This document shows positions 33,109 through 41,630 of a stretch of DNA of 41,787 nucleotides, in pieces. How positions within the stretch are numbered: the stretch's first letter is position 1; each line of letters starts with the position of its first letter. The position numbers were made by a program, and so were the translations under genes. Below the pieces are notes generated by a model. The model was not told where the DNA came from, searched no databases, and worked only from the letters and a program-made list of their open reading frames with translations. The stretch is from Acidobacteriota bacterium (GTDB lineage: Bacteria > Acidobacteriota > Terriglobia > Terriglobales > Acidobacteriaceae): NCBI GenBank assembly GCA_003225175.1, contig QIBA01000072.1, positions 1 through 41,787 of the forward strand. The letters run 5' to 3'.

Positions 33109-34421
33109 CTGCCATAGAGGAGAACGGCCCTACTGCATCCGACACTCTTGAGCGGACATCTGAAGACAACAGCAGCATTCAAGAGCAAAAAATTCATGAA
33201 AAGATGCCGTACATACCCGACAAGTCGGGTCGACCTCCGCGCAAAGACAATCGTCGGATTCTGTTTATAGGAGTTGGCATCGTTTTCGTTTTATTGCTTC
33301 TCGCATTTAACGGGATTTCCAAGCCCCCGTTGTCCGTACAGAAGAATCCTGCGCCAAACCTAAACCCACAAAAGCGTTCCCATGTTGAAAACGAAGTTGG
33401 CACCTCGGTGAGCATCACTCCGATCCTCGAGCCGGGTCATTCCGAGGAGCAGGCAATGGACAGCAGCCGTGTCGAGCCTGAGCAACTCGGGCGCATGACA
33501 TCAAGAAACCCGGAACAGACCTCTGCCTCTACTCTTGCCGACATACCACCTTTCGCCGATCGCGGATCGTGGCATCCTGCGCCATATCGAGAAGGAGCGG
33601 AAATGCCCACCAGTATTGATACCGGCACATCCACTGGAACCCAACCGGGACTGAAGCAACATGAAGCCATGGATGAACCCTCGCTCGTATTCGTGGCGAA
33701 AAATGAAGCACGAACAACGAGCGCGCAGCTGCCATCGACTGCATCTGACATCAGTGTTGGAATCGGACTTCCGCCAGGAACGAGACTTCGTGCCAGATTG
33801 GAATCAGCGGTAAGTACGGCGATTCAAGCGCCTGCCATTGCAGTAATCGAATACAACTATGAACAAAACGGAGAGATCCTTGTTCCAGCAGGTTCCAGGG
33901 CGTTTGGCCATATTGAATCAGCTGATCGCTCCGGCTACATTGGGCTACGATTCGACTCCCTGCTCATGCCGAATCAATCCCCGGTAGCCCTTGCCGCAAC
34001 AGCAAGCGACCTCCGGCTTCAACCACTGCGCGGAAAAGTCGAGGGGAGGCATACAGGAAAAAACGTCTTGCTGCGCTCGTTCGCCGGAATAGGCGAAATC
34101 ACAGCGACTCTGGTGGGACGCGGAAGCCTGAACCAACCGTTGAGTGAGAGTGATCTTCTCCGAGAACGCATCAGCAACAATATCGGCGAAGCATCCGATC
34201 AAAGCTTGTCTGAGCTGGCAATCAACGATCGGATCGTAGTGTCGCTGCCTTCTGACACTGAGTTCTATGTCATTCTGCAGAAGGATGCAAAGCCGATTGG
34301 CAACCCACGAGCGCAACACGCTGAGCAAGTCCGACAAGAAGCGAACATCGACCAGTTGCGTCAACTGCTACAGCTCCAACACGAAATGAACCAGAAGAGC
34401 GATGGTCACCCTCCCGACTAG
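33105..34421 (+). CDS. VirB10/TrbI-like secretion protein
   Basis: The 438-residue protein has a cytoplasmic N-terminus (1-50), one membrane helix (52-70, LFIGVGIVFVLLLLAF) and a long low-complexity periplasmic spacer (75-230) rich in Pro, Ser and Thr. The C-terminal TrbI/VirB10 beta-barrel domain (about 235-400) includes GLPPGTRLRARLESAVST, GEILVPAGSRAFGHI and SGYIGLRFDSLLMPN. VirB10 spans both membranes and gates the channel. The start overlaps the preceding stop by 4 bp. It ends the continuous part of the cluster; unrelated cargo follows. Confidence 0.85.
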   Translation: MTAIEENGPTASDTLERTSEDNSSIQEQKIHEKMPYIPDKSGRPPRKDNRRILFIGVGIVFVLLLLAFNGISKPPLSVQKNPAPNLNPQKRSHVENEVGTSVSITPILEPGHSEEQAMDSSRVEPEQLGRMTSRNPEQTSASTLADIPPFADRGSWHPAPYREGAEMPTSIDTGTSTGTQPGLKQHEAMDEPSLVFVAKNEARTTSAQLPSTASDISVGIGLPPGTRLRARLESAVSTAIQAPAIAVIEYNYEQNGEILVPAGSRAFGHIESADRSGYIGLRFDSLLMPNQSPVALAATASDLRLQPLRGKVEGRHTGKNVLLRSFAGIGEITATLVGRGSLNQPLSESDLLRERISNNIGEASDQSLSELAINDRIVVSLPSDTEFYVILQKDAKPIGNPRAQHAEQVRQEANIDQLRQLLQLQHEMNQKSDGHPPD

Positions 34422-34542
34422 TCAAATCCTGCCAGAGTTCTGGGAAAGAATCTGGACATCGTGCCAGTCACGAAATAACTTTCGATTCGCCAGTTTCCGA
34501 GTAGCCCGTGATTCGGGCGCAATCCGCGAGAGGAGCCGCTAA
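34402..34542 (+). CDS. Short ORF overlapping the VirB10 end, possibly a truncated gene
   Basis: A 46-codon frame opens with ATG inside the last codons of the VirB10-like gene (20-bp overlap) and reads MVTLPTSQILPEFWERI..., ending at TAA 34540-34542. The overlap fits the coupling style of the operon. It could be the remaining start of the next secretion gene, cut off by arrival of the cargo. Similarity to any known subunit is not seen, and chance is possible. Confidence 0.3.
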   Translation: MVTLPTSQILPEFWERIWTSCQSRNNFRFASFRVARDSGAIRERSR

Positions 34543-34659
34543 TTGGCGAGGTCATCGGGGAACCGTCAGCGTTGGAAGGCGTTTCAATAATATCGTTTCA
34601 GGAAACGGTTTGCCGATGAGTGTAGCTTTCTCTCCATTCAAATCAAGAGCCGCACAAAA

Positions 34660-35322
34660 CTAATCTGTTCTGGGAATGGCGCCCAAATAATTTAAGAATG
34701 CGCGCACCAGTTCCTTTTTCATGACGCGATCATCTTGTGGCCAGAGTCCCTTGTACAACGACGGATCCTGCGGCAACACGACCAATTCAAAAAGAGTGCT
34801 GATCACCATCATCAGCCCCAGCGAGAGTGCCATCTTAGGCTGCGGATGATGGATTTCGTCGCGATGTGAGAGAAACAGCTCCAGAAGACGACGAAAGGTG
34901 CGCATCTCCAAGACTGAGGCTCTCTTCCAAAATTCTGTGTTGGCGCGTCCCTGGACGAATTGCCGCATCGCGTTTAACAGAGCGGCGTTTGCGCGATAGC
35001 TGATCACCATCGATCCGATGATTTGATCGGCAAAGACCGGAAGGGGAATCTGCGCGGCCGCTTTAGGAGCCAATCCAACCTTCGTGCGCTCGTCCTGTCG
35101 CTCCAGAATTCCCAGGATTGCTGTCTCTAGCAGTTCATCTTTGTCGCGAAAGCGCCGATAGACCGCGCCCGGAGTTAATCCGGCATGGCGGGCGATTCGG
35201 GGAATCGTCGCGCCAGCGACGCCATGTTGCCCTAAAACCTCGGCAGCGGCTTTCAGCAGTTTACGCTCCGATTCGCGGCTGCGCTCCTGCTGGGGCTCCA
35301 ACGTTTTCTTGGTTTTAGGCAT
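34660..35322 (-). CDS. TetR-family transcriptional repressor
   Basis: The 220-residue protein has an N-terminal HTH (about 38-58, ATIPRIARHAGLTPGAVYRRF) preceded by a basic stretch and followed by an all-helical ligand domain. The ATG at 35322 follows AAGGA by 5 nt. Further upstream in-frame sequence runs into the promoter and is not coding. It is divergent from an MFS exporter with two palindromic sites between them, the classic layout of a repressor controlling an efflux pump and itself. Confidence 0.9.
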   Translation of the reverse strand: MPKTKKTLEPQQERSRESERKLLKAAAEVLGQHGVAGATIPRIARHAGLTPGAVYRRFRDKDELLETAILGILERQDERTKVGLAPKAAAQIPLPVFADQIIGSMVISYRANAALLNAMRQFVQGRANTEFWKRASVLEMRTFRRLLELFLSHRDEIHHPQPKMALSLGLMMVISTLFELVVLPQDPSLYKGLWPQDDRVMKKELVRAFLNYLGAIPRTD

Positions 35323-35386
35323 GGAATTCCTTATATCAGCTTTCCCATTCGTCCCGCCCGTCTGGGCGGCCTTGATCACAAAAGTG

Positions 35387-35448
35387 TTGACATTGGCAAT
35401 AGTAAATGTAAATTCACATTTACAGTGATGTAAATCGATATTTACATC
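35387..35448 (+). promoter_or_regulatory. Promoter and twin TetR operators of the MFS exporter
   Basis: TTGACA (35387-35392) with TAAATT 16 nt downstream forms the likely promoter. Operator 1 is GTAAATGT-N6-ACATTTAC (35402-35423) and covers the -10. Operator 2 is GATGTAAAT-N4-ATTTACATC (35427-35448). Both share the half-site TGTAAAT / ATTTACA in slightly different register. GAAGGAG at 35451-35457 is the ribosome site. Repressor binding should block transcription directly. Confidence 0.8.
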
Positions 35449-35464
35449 TTGAAGGAGCCCGATT

Positions 35465-36703
35465 ATGGCGACGGCGCCAGCGCAGATAGCGTCACCTGCA
35501 CCGCAGAAGCTTCCCCACCCGCTGAAGAACCGCAACTTTGTTTTGTGGTGGACGGGGGCCACACTCTCCCTGCTCGGCGATCAGTTTTATATAGTCGCCC
35601 TGCCCTGGCTGGTTTTGGAGTTGACCGGTTCAGCGGTCGCCATGGGCATGGTGAGCATGTGCGCGGGAATTCCTCGCGCCGTGCTGATGCTGATGGGGGG
35701 AGCAGTGGCCGATCGCATCTCTCCGCGCAAGCTGATGATGATCACAGCCACGTGTCGCGCAATCCTGGTGGGAGCCATTGGATGCCTGCTGTGGGCCGGG
35801 CATCTCGCCATCTGGCACATGTACTTGCTCGCCACCGGTTTCGGAATTGCCGATGCCTTCGCGATGCCGTCCGCTCCGGCGATGATGCGTTCACTGGTTG
35901 AACCGCAGCAGTTGCCGGCGGCAAATTCAGTATGGCAAAGCACAGCCCTGCTGGCCGGCGTGGCCGCTCCGAGTCCTGCCGGCCTGATCATGAAATCGCT
36001 GGGAGCTGCCTGGGCGTTCTTGCTTGATTCCTTCAGCTTTCTATTTCTGATTGGAGCGCTGTGGAAGTTGCCCGACTTCATCGCCGCCAAACCGGGAGCG
36101 CCGAAGCCCAGCGTCCTCAACTCGATCAAAGAAGGCCTTAGCTATGTCGTCAACGACCGGCCATTGCGTGCGCTTCTGCTTGTCGCCGCGGTTCTGAATC
36201 TTTTCCTGGCTGGACCGCTGAGTATCGGCTTGGCCTATATGGCGAAAAGGCGGTTCTCTTCCCCGGTTTCGTTCGGTGTATGGATTTCGAGCGTTGCGGC
36301 AGGAACCCTCATGGGAATGTTGCTGGCGGGAGTGATTCGCATGAAGCGACGTGGTCTGGCGCTGGTCGGAGCCACCAGCATTCTGGGACTGCTTACAAGC
36401 ATCGTTGGTTTCATTCCGGGATTGATACCCGTTGCGGCACTGCTTGCAATCATGGGATGCCTGAGTGGCTTCACCAACGTGCAGATTCAGGCCTGGTTCC
36501 AGCAGCGTGTCGATCGTGCCGTTTTAGGACGCGTAGCCAGCCTGATGATGCTCGCGGCCTTCGGACTCATGCCACTGTCGATGGCCGGAGCCGGCGCGGC
36601 GGTCTCCTGGAGCGTACAGGGCATGTTCATGATCGCCGGAGTGGCGGTTTCAGTGGTCTCAGTCTTTGGAGCTCTGCAGCGAGATGTTCGCGCAATCGAG
36701 TAA
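35465..36703 (+). CDS. MFS efflux transporter
   Basis: The 412-residue membrane protein has about twelve helices. It shows the loop 2-3 signature GGAVADRISPRKLMM, the N-terminal NRNFVLWWTGATLSLLGDQFYIVALPWLVLELTGS typical of the EntS/MefA-type drug and siderophore exporters, and RALLLVAAVLNLFLAGP in the second half. The substrate is unknown; the linked TetR regulator suggests a toxic small molecule. ATG at 35465 with a perfect Shine-Dalgarno. Confidence 0.9.
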   Translation: MATAPAQIASPAPQKLPHPLKNRNFVLWWTGATLSLLGDQFYIVALPWLVLELTGSAVAMGMVSMCAGIPRAVLMLMGGAVADRISPRKLMMITATCRAILVGAIGCLLWAGHLAIWHMYLLATGFGIADAFAMPSAPAMMRSLVEPQQLPAANSVWQSTALLAGVAAPSPAGLIMKSLGAAWAFLLDSFSFLFLIGALWKLPDFIAAKPGAPKPSVLNSIKEGLSYVVNDRPLRALLLVAAVLNLFLAGPLSIGLAYMAKRRFSSPVSFGVWISSVAAGTLMGMLLAGVIRMKRRGLALVGATSILGLLTSIVGFIPGLIPVAALLAIMGCLSGFTNVQIQAWFQQRVDRAVLGRVASLMMLAAFGLMPLSMAGAGAAVSWSVQGMFMIAGVAVSVVSVFGALQRDVRAIE

Positions 36704-37190
36704 GTTAAAAAAGTAGAGACGTAAGTGGCCGTACTCGGTGTTTCGATTCGGGCCGCCACGCGATTACTCCTGGATTGTCGGCAATCCGGAAGTTATGCGC
36801 GGCAGGGGATCACTCCGAATGCCTGACGATCCCGGAGTCGGCCCCGTTCAATGAGCACCAGCGCGTTTACCGGCACCAATCAGAGGCATTAGTTCCGGAT
36901 TGCCCGTTATTCGCCCAGGAATTAGAAACTGAGAATTCACTCCAACTGCCAACCACCGCTTCGTTGGGCAGACGCGGATTCGGTCGATGCGCACTCCCAC
37001 CCGTCGCGACCCGTCGTCCGAGAAGCTGTCCACGTTCGAACACAGTCTTCTACCGGCGGACAAACTGGTGCGGGTCACACGTTTCGATTCAGCGTGCATC
37101 AGCTTAACCATCTATGCTTTACAAACCTCCGTAGATGGTAGTTGAATTGCGCTTCGTTGTTGTTGTCTTGAATGGTAGGGACTCCAGGCT
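36704..37190. other. Intergenic region holding a 26-bp direct repeat (left copy)
   Basis: 487 bp with no convincing gene; the open frames inside it lack protein-like composition. At 36772-36797 lies one copy of an imperfect 26-bp direct repeat (core GTCGGC-N5-CGGAAGTTA); the other is at 40736-40761. Confidence 0.5.
36772..36797 (+). repeat. Imperfect direct repeat, left copy
   Basis: 26 bp matching 40736-40761 at 21 positions, same orientation. The pair brackets the ADOP permease, the VOC pseudogene and the CPBP protease. Confidence 0.5.
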
Positions 37191-39617
37191 ATGAGTGGGT
37201 TGGCTCAAGATTTTCGCTACGTGTTGCGGCAGTTGCGCAAGTCCCCGGGCTTCACCATTACCGCCGTTTGCACGCTGGCGATGGCTATCGGCGCGAACGC
37301 CGTGGTATTCAGCGTTATGAATGGGCTGATTCTGCGGCCACTGAATGTGCCCGATGCGCAAACCCTCTACGGAGTCCAGCGCACAACCAGCAAGGACACA
37401 AGCCACTCCTATCCTGATTATCAGGATTTGCGCGACCGCAACCGCAGCTTTGATGGTCTGGTTGCTTACGGCATCTCTCAAGTCGCGCTCGATACCGGCG
37501 AAGGGCCATCCACGACCTGGGGTGTGGAGGCGAGCGGGAACTACTTTGACGCATTGCGGATTCATCCTTATCTCGGCCGTTTTTTTCACGCCTCTGATGA
37601 GCACGGTCTCAACAGCACTCCGTACATCGTGCTCAGCTATGCGTATTGGCACACCCATTTCCAAGATGATCGCGGCGTATTGGGCCGAGTGGTTCAGATC
37701 AACAAACATCCTTTCACGATCATCGGCGTAGCCCCTCCTCAATTTCGCGGGACTTTGGTCTTTTTCTCTCCCAATTTCTTTGTGCCGATTGTGAATTGCG
37801 AGCAGGTGGACGGCAACGATCAGTTGAATGATCGCGGGAATCGCTCGCTCCTCATGGTGATGGGGCACGTGAAGAGGGGAGTGACGCCGGCAGAGGCAAT
37901 CGCCGACTTGAACTCAGTTGGCTCTTATCTTGAAAAGGCTTATCCCAAAGTCGATGGCCGCATGAGCTTCTCGTTGGCGCGTCCCAATCTCTTGGGTGAT
38001 CACTTTACCGGGCCATTTCAGGCATTCTTTGCGGGATTGATGCTGCTGACTGGGCTGGTTTTGCTGGCAGCATGCGCCAACCTCGGCAGCCTCTTTGCCG
38101 CGCGGGCCGCCGACCGCTCCCGTGAAATTGCTCTGCGACTCGCGCTCGGATCCAGCCGCAACCGGATTCTGCGCGGCCTATTTTCCGAAGCAGTGCTCAT
38201 CTCCCTCGCCGGAGGCGCGGTGGGTGTGATAGCCAGTGCAGCGTTACTGCGCCGATTGAGTGAATGGCAGCCATTTGGGAATTTCCCTATGCATGCGCCA
38301 GTAAACCCTGACACGACTGTGTATGGAATTGCGTTCCTTCTGAGCGTGATCAGCGGATTCCTGTTTGCCGCAGTCCCTGTAGCCCACGTACTCCGTACAA
38401 GTCCATATGAGATCGTCAAGTCGGGGTCGTCTGCGAGGGTCGGGCGGCATATTACTGGGCGAGACATCTTGCTCGCAGTGCAAATTGCGTTGTGCGCAGT
38501 GCTGGTCACCTCGTCGATGGTTGCAGTGCGCGGGCTCTCCCGTACATTGCACGCCCATTTCGGTTTTGAGCCAAAGAACGCTGTGCTGATAAGTGCTGAT
38601 CTGCACATGGCGGGTTACACCGGCGATCGAGTCCCGCCGATGCAGAAGCGCATGATCGACTCCATCACGGCGATTCCGGGCGTAGAGTCTGTCGGACTTA
38701 CCGACGCGCTGCTTCTGAATGACCAGAACAGTTCGGATGTCTTTACCGATACTGCGACGGATCTGCGAGCAGCGAATGCCGCAGCGAATACGTACGTGTA
38801 CCACGTCTCGTCTGGCTATCTTCGTGCCGAGGGCACTACCTTGCTCGCCGGCCGGGAATTCACCTTGCATGACGATAAGAATGCGCCGCGGGTTGCGGTG
38901 GTGAATCGGGAGTTTGCGCGCAAACTTTTCGGCCCAACAGAAAAGGCAATCGGCAGTTACTTCAAGATGCCGAATGGAACTCGCGTAGAGGTGGCCGGCC
39001 TCGTCGAAGACGGAAAGTATTCCACTCTCACCGAAGACCCGCACGCGGCGCTGTTCCTCCCAATCCTGCAATGGCCCTCCGGCTCGGCGTGGGTGGTCGT
39101 GCGCTCCAGCCGCGATCCCCAGCAACTGGGTTCAGATATAAGGAGCGTACTGCGCAAATCGGATGCAGGACTGCCGGTTCAAATCGAACGCCGTTACGAC
39201 GAGATGGCGGCAGTTATGTTTCCTGCGCAAATGGCGGCTCTGGTCTTGGGCGTGATGGGCGTGATGGGCGCAATGTTGGCGATCACAGGAATCTTCGGAA
39301 TGGCAGCATATTCGGTCAGCAAGCGGCTGCGAGAGTTGGGGATTCGCGTGGCCCTTGGCGCACAGCGCAAGGAAGTGTTAAAGGCAGCCTTGGGACGCGC
39401 TTTTAGGTTGTTGGCTTTTGGTTCGGCTGCGGGACTGCTCTTGGGAATCCTGGCGAGCCGCGTGCTTGCTTTGATCGTGTATGAAGCAACTCCCAACGAT
39501 CCCCTGGTATTGATAGGCGTTGTTGCAATCATGGTGCTGCTGGGCTTATCGGCAACATGGATACCGGCGCGACGCGCGCTGTCGATTGATCCTGTGATAT
39601 TGCTTCGCGCGGAGTGA
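37191..39617 (+). CDS. ADOP-family (acidobacterial duplicated orphan) permease
   Basis: The 808-residue protein starts LAQDFRYVLRQLRKSPGFTITAVCTLAMAIGANAVVFSVMNGLILRPL, the diagnostic opening of the ADOP family. It is a duplicated MacB/FtsX-type unit: helix near 22-42, periplasmic domain, three helices (about 275-400), then a second helix near 430-450, a second periplasmic domain and three closing helices (about 675-795) with SKRLRELGIRVALGAQRKEV. MacB-type permeases use ATP hydrolysis by a separate ATPase to move periplasmic loads. No ATPase gene is adjacent, hence orphan. These genes are very numerous in Acidobacteriota. Substrate unknown. Confidence 0.92.
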   Translation: MSGLAQDFRYVLRQLRKSPGFTITAVCTLAMAIGANAVVFSVMNGLILRPLNVPDAQTLYGVQRTTSKDTSHSYPDYQDLRDRNRSFDGLVAYGISQVALDTGEGPSTTWGVEASGNYFDALRIHPYLGRFFHASDEHGLNSTPYIVLSYAYWHTHFQDDRGVLGRVVQINKHPFTIIGVAPPQFRGTLVFFSPNFFVPIVNCEQVDGNDQLNDRGNRSLLMVMGHVKRGVTPAEAIADLNSVGSYLEKAYPKVDGRMSFSLARPNLLGDHFTGPFQAFFAGLMLLTGLVLLAACANLGSLFAARAADRSREIALRLALGSSRNRILRGLFSEAVLISLAGGAVGVIASAALLRRLSEWQPFGNFPMHAPVNPDTTVYGIAFLLSVISGFLFAAVPVAHVLRTSPYEIVKSGSSARVGRHITGRDILLAVQIALCAVLVTSSMVAVRGLSRTLHAHFGFEPKNAVLISADLHMAGYTGDRVPPMQKRMIDSITAIPGVESVGLTDALLLNDQNSSDVFTDTATDLRAANAAANTYVYHVSSGYLRAEGTTLLAGREFTLHDDKNAPRVAVVNREFARKLFGPTEKAIGSYFKMPNGTRVEVAGLVEDGKYSTLTEDPHAALFLPILQWPSGSAWVVVRSSRDPQQLGSDIRSVLRKSDAGLPVQIERRYDEMAAVMFPAQMAALVLGVMGVMGAMLAITGIFGMAAYSVSKRLRELGIRVALGAQRKEVLKAALGRAFRLLAFGSAAGLLLGILASRVLALIVYEATPNDPLVLIGVVAIMVLLGLSATWIPARRALSIDPVILLRAE

Positions 39618-39638
39618 GCTTCCCAGGAAGCTAAATAG

Positions 39639-39801
39639 ATTTGGACAAAGATGAAGCCGCAGTTCTCAAGCCAACTCTCTGTCGGTGTCCGCTGGCGTCG
39701 CGTTTCACCAGATGCTGAAAAAGCAGCCTTGGGGCGCTAAGAATTTCGTCGTCAAGGATCCGGATGGGAATCTGCTGCTGTTCGCTGGGCCCGCAAACTA
39801 A
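39639..39801 (+). pseudogene. C-terminal remnant of a glyoxalase/VOC-fold protein, frameshifted
   Basis: After the permease the sequence reads DLDKDEAAVLKPTL in one frame. It then shifts near 39680 to VSAGVAFHQMLKKQPWGAKNFVVKDPDGNLLLFAGPAN followed by TAA (39799-39801). The second part is a typical VOC/glyoxalase C-terminus, with the VKDPDGN-L metal-site strand. The start and first two thirds of the gene are missing. Confidence 0.7.
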
Positions 39802-39882
39802 TAGCTACCAAACCGAAATGTTGCTCATCGAGCATGTATCGTCGCCGATGGGGAAGATAACGCTTGTTATCGTAAGGTGAAC

Positions 39883-40587
39883 ATGGCTACAGGTTCAGTA
39901 ACTCCTCAGACGGGGAACGTTGGGGAACAGCAGAACCTCGCAGAGCGGCTGCGCAGTTTTGGGCCAATGGGCCTGCTGGGCGTTGCGATCATTCTGGCCG
40001 GAGCCCTGGTGAACGGGCTGGTTGCCGCGACGCTGGTCGTGTTGTGGGTCGTGCTCTCGAAGACGCCGTGGCGCGAGATCGGCTATGTTCGACCTAGAAA
40101 CTATGCCGCGACGATCTGCGGTGGTGTCGCATTCGGCGTCGCCTTGAAGCTTTTGTTGAAGGCAGTAGTCATGCCGCTGCTGGGTGCCGATCCTGTTAAT
40201 CGCGCGTATCACTTCCTGACGCACAATTCTGCGGCGCTTCCCGGATTTCTGCTGTTGGTTGTGGTGAGCGCAGGATGGGGCGAAGAAACCTTCTGGCGTG
40301 GCTACCTATTCGAACGCGTGGAGCATATGTTCGGATCGAGTGCAGTGACGAAGATAACAGTTGTGCTGCTGACGGCGGTGCTGTTCGGGATGGCTCACTA
40401 CCAGGGACAGGGGCGCGATGGAGTGGTGCAAGCGATCATCACCGGTTTGACCTTCGGTTCGATCTTCGCGTACACCGGCCAGCTTGTGTTTGTGATGATC
40501 GCGCATGCCGCATTCGATGTGGCGGCGGTCCTGATTATCTACTTTGATGTGGAGACGCGAATTGCGCGCATGGTGTTCAGATCTTGA
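39883..40587 (+). CDS. CPBP-family intramembrane metalloprotease (CAAX protease-like)
   Basis: The 234-residue membrane protein has about six helices. Family motifs are GWGEETFWRG (E134, E135, R139), FGMAHY (H172) and AHAAFD (H208), which form the intramembrane active site. Bacterial members cleave or process peptides and membrane proteins and are often linked to bacteriocin immunity. The ATG at 39883 follows AAGG by 5 nt and is preferred to a GTG two codons earlier. No peptide precursor gene is visible beside it. Confidence 0.88.
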   Translation: MATGSVTPQTGNVGEQQNLAERLRSFGPMGLLGVAIILAGALVNGLVAATLVVLWVVLSKTPWREIGYVRPRNYAATICGGVAFGVALKLLLKAVVMPLLGADPVNRAYHFLTHNSAALPGFLLLVVVSAGWGEETFWRGYLFERVEHMFGSSAVTKITVVLLTAVLFGMAHYQGQGRDGVVQAIITGLTFGSIFAYTGQLVFVMIAHAAFDVAAVLIIYFDVETRIARMVFRS

Positions 40588-41233
40588 ATTACCCCGACTC
40601 TAGCAGACGATGTTGTGGCACGCCGTCCGAGATCAAGCACATATCATTCCTACCGCACTGTAGTAGCGAGTGGCCGAGGATCAATTCAGGATAAATCGCG
40701 TTAACACTCACAACGCCAGAGCACGTCATCTTCGTGGATCGTCGGCTACTCGGAAGTTAAGATCATTCCTTTTATGTTTAACCGCGTCCTACAGGTCTGC
40801 GGAGATCCTCAGTATTTCGGAAGCAAAGCATAGCAATCGAAAAACAAGTCTGAACGAGAAAAGTCTGGTGACTTGGCCAATATGTCAGACATCGTGCCAG
40901 CGCCATAAAACTCTGCGACGAAGGTTCGGTTCCCACCATGATTCAAAATGGATATATCGCGACTTGGACAACAATTCAGACGACGTGCCAGTGCGCTTCT
41001 ATTGTCCAAAATCTGCATGTTCAACTGCATTTAGTCGTCTAAGCCTGGGGGATCTCGCCAGAGCGAAGTTCACTTGAAACTTGATTTCCCAAAGGTGCGC
41101 TTACACCGGAATGACATCTGGCGTCATTTCTCTGTCACAAGTGGCTTGAAATTTTGCGCGAGTTCGTAACCCATCCTAAAGTCCTCCGCGAAGACAACGA
41201 ACGAAATTCAATCCGTTCATCGCAGAGGAGAAT
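40588..41233. other. Gene-free region before the pilin gene
   Basis: 646 bp. A frame of 135 codons (40670-41077) has unnatural composition, and I do not call it. It contains the right copy of the 26-bp direct repeat (40736-40761) and a small palindrome AATGAC-N7-GTCATT (41110-41128) that may be an operator for the pilin gene. TTGAAA near 41144 could be a -35 box. Confidence 0.5.
40736..40761 (+). repeat. Imperfect direct repeat, right copy
   Basis: Partner of 36772-36797 with 21 of 26 identical bases; shared cores are GTCGGC and CGGAAGTTA. Confidence 0.5.
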
Positions 41234-41605
41234 ATGCCTCATCACGGTGCTAACAGATTTACCTTTCGCCTGGCGAGTGCATTTCTGTTTTTCAACCTCC
41301 TGGCTCAGCTCTCCCCAGTACTTCTGTATTCCCAAAACCTGGGAGGCACTCCGCAGATAAATAGAGCCGTTCAAGGCCAGACCGCAGCTCAGCCGGAAGG
41401 CGCATTCCTGAACCTGGTCAATTGGATCGGAAACGTGATCGCTCCCGTGGGAGCCGCGCTGTGTGTCGTGATGGCGATTATTCATTACACCAGCGGTCGC
41501 GGCGTAGCACGCTGGGCAATTGCGGCCGCTGGCCTGTTGATGGTTTCAGGTCTTACGCGACTGCTCGAATTCTGGATTCAGCAGGGCCAGACGGGAGTGC
41601 AGTAG
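41234..41605 (+). CDS. VirB2/TrbC-like pilin
   Basis: The 123-residue protein has a long signal sequence (FRLASAFLFFNLLAQLSPVLLYSQ), a short polar segment, then two hydrophobic helices (about 62-83, NWIGNVIAPVGAALCVVMAIIHY, and 93-113, IAAAGLLMVSGLTRLLEFW). That is the layout of type IV secretion major pilins of the TrbC/VirB2 family. GAGGAG just before the ATG is a good ribosome site. It begins the second part of the secretion cluster. Confidence 0.82.
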   Translation: MPHHGANRFTFRLASAFLFFNLLAQLSPVLLYSQNLGGTPQINRAVQGQTAAQPEGAFLNLVNWIGNVIAPVGAALCVVMAIIHYTSGRGVARWAIAAAGLLMVSGLTRLLEFWIQQGQTGVQ

Positions 41606-41630
41606 TGAAGCGCAAGGACCGAATGACGCC

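Noticed and set aside
34441-34542. Variable-repeat end of a diversity-generating retroelement target (SRNNF..FRVAR)
   Set aside because: The string resembles such C-termini, but there is no template repeat or reverse transcriptase in the window.
35323-35562. Longer tetR start at 35562
   Set aside because: It would translate through the palindromic operators and into the MFS gene; the ATG at 35322 has a ribosome site.
36775-37107. 110-codon frame upstream of the ADOP permease
   Set aside because: No domain, no ribosome site, and unnatural cysteine and arginine content.
34455-40900. Exact 13-bp repeat GACATCGTGCCAG at 34455 and 40888 as cargo boundary
   Set aside because: About a dozen 13-bp matches are expected by chance in a window of this length, and the flanks do not match.
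40670-41077. 135-codon frame before the pilin
   Set aside because: Composition is unlike real proteins here, there is no ribosome site and no recognisable domain.
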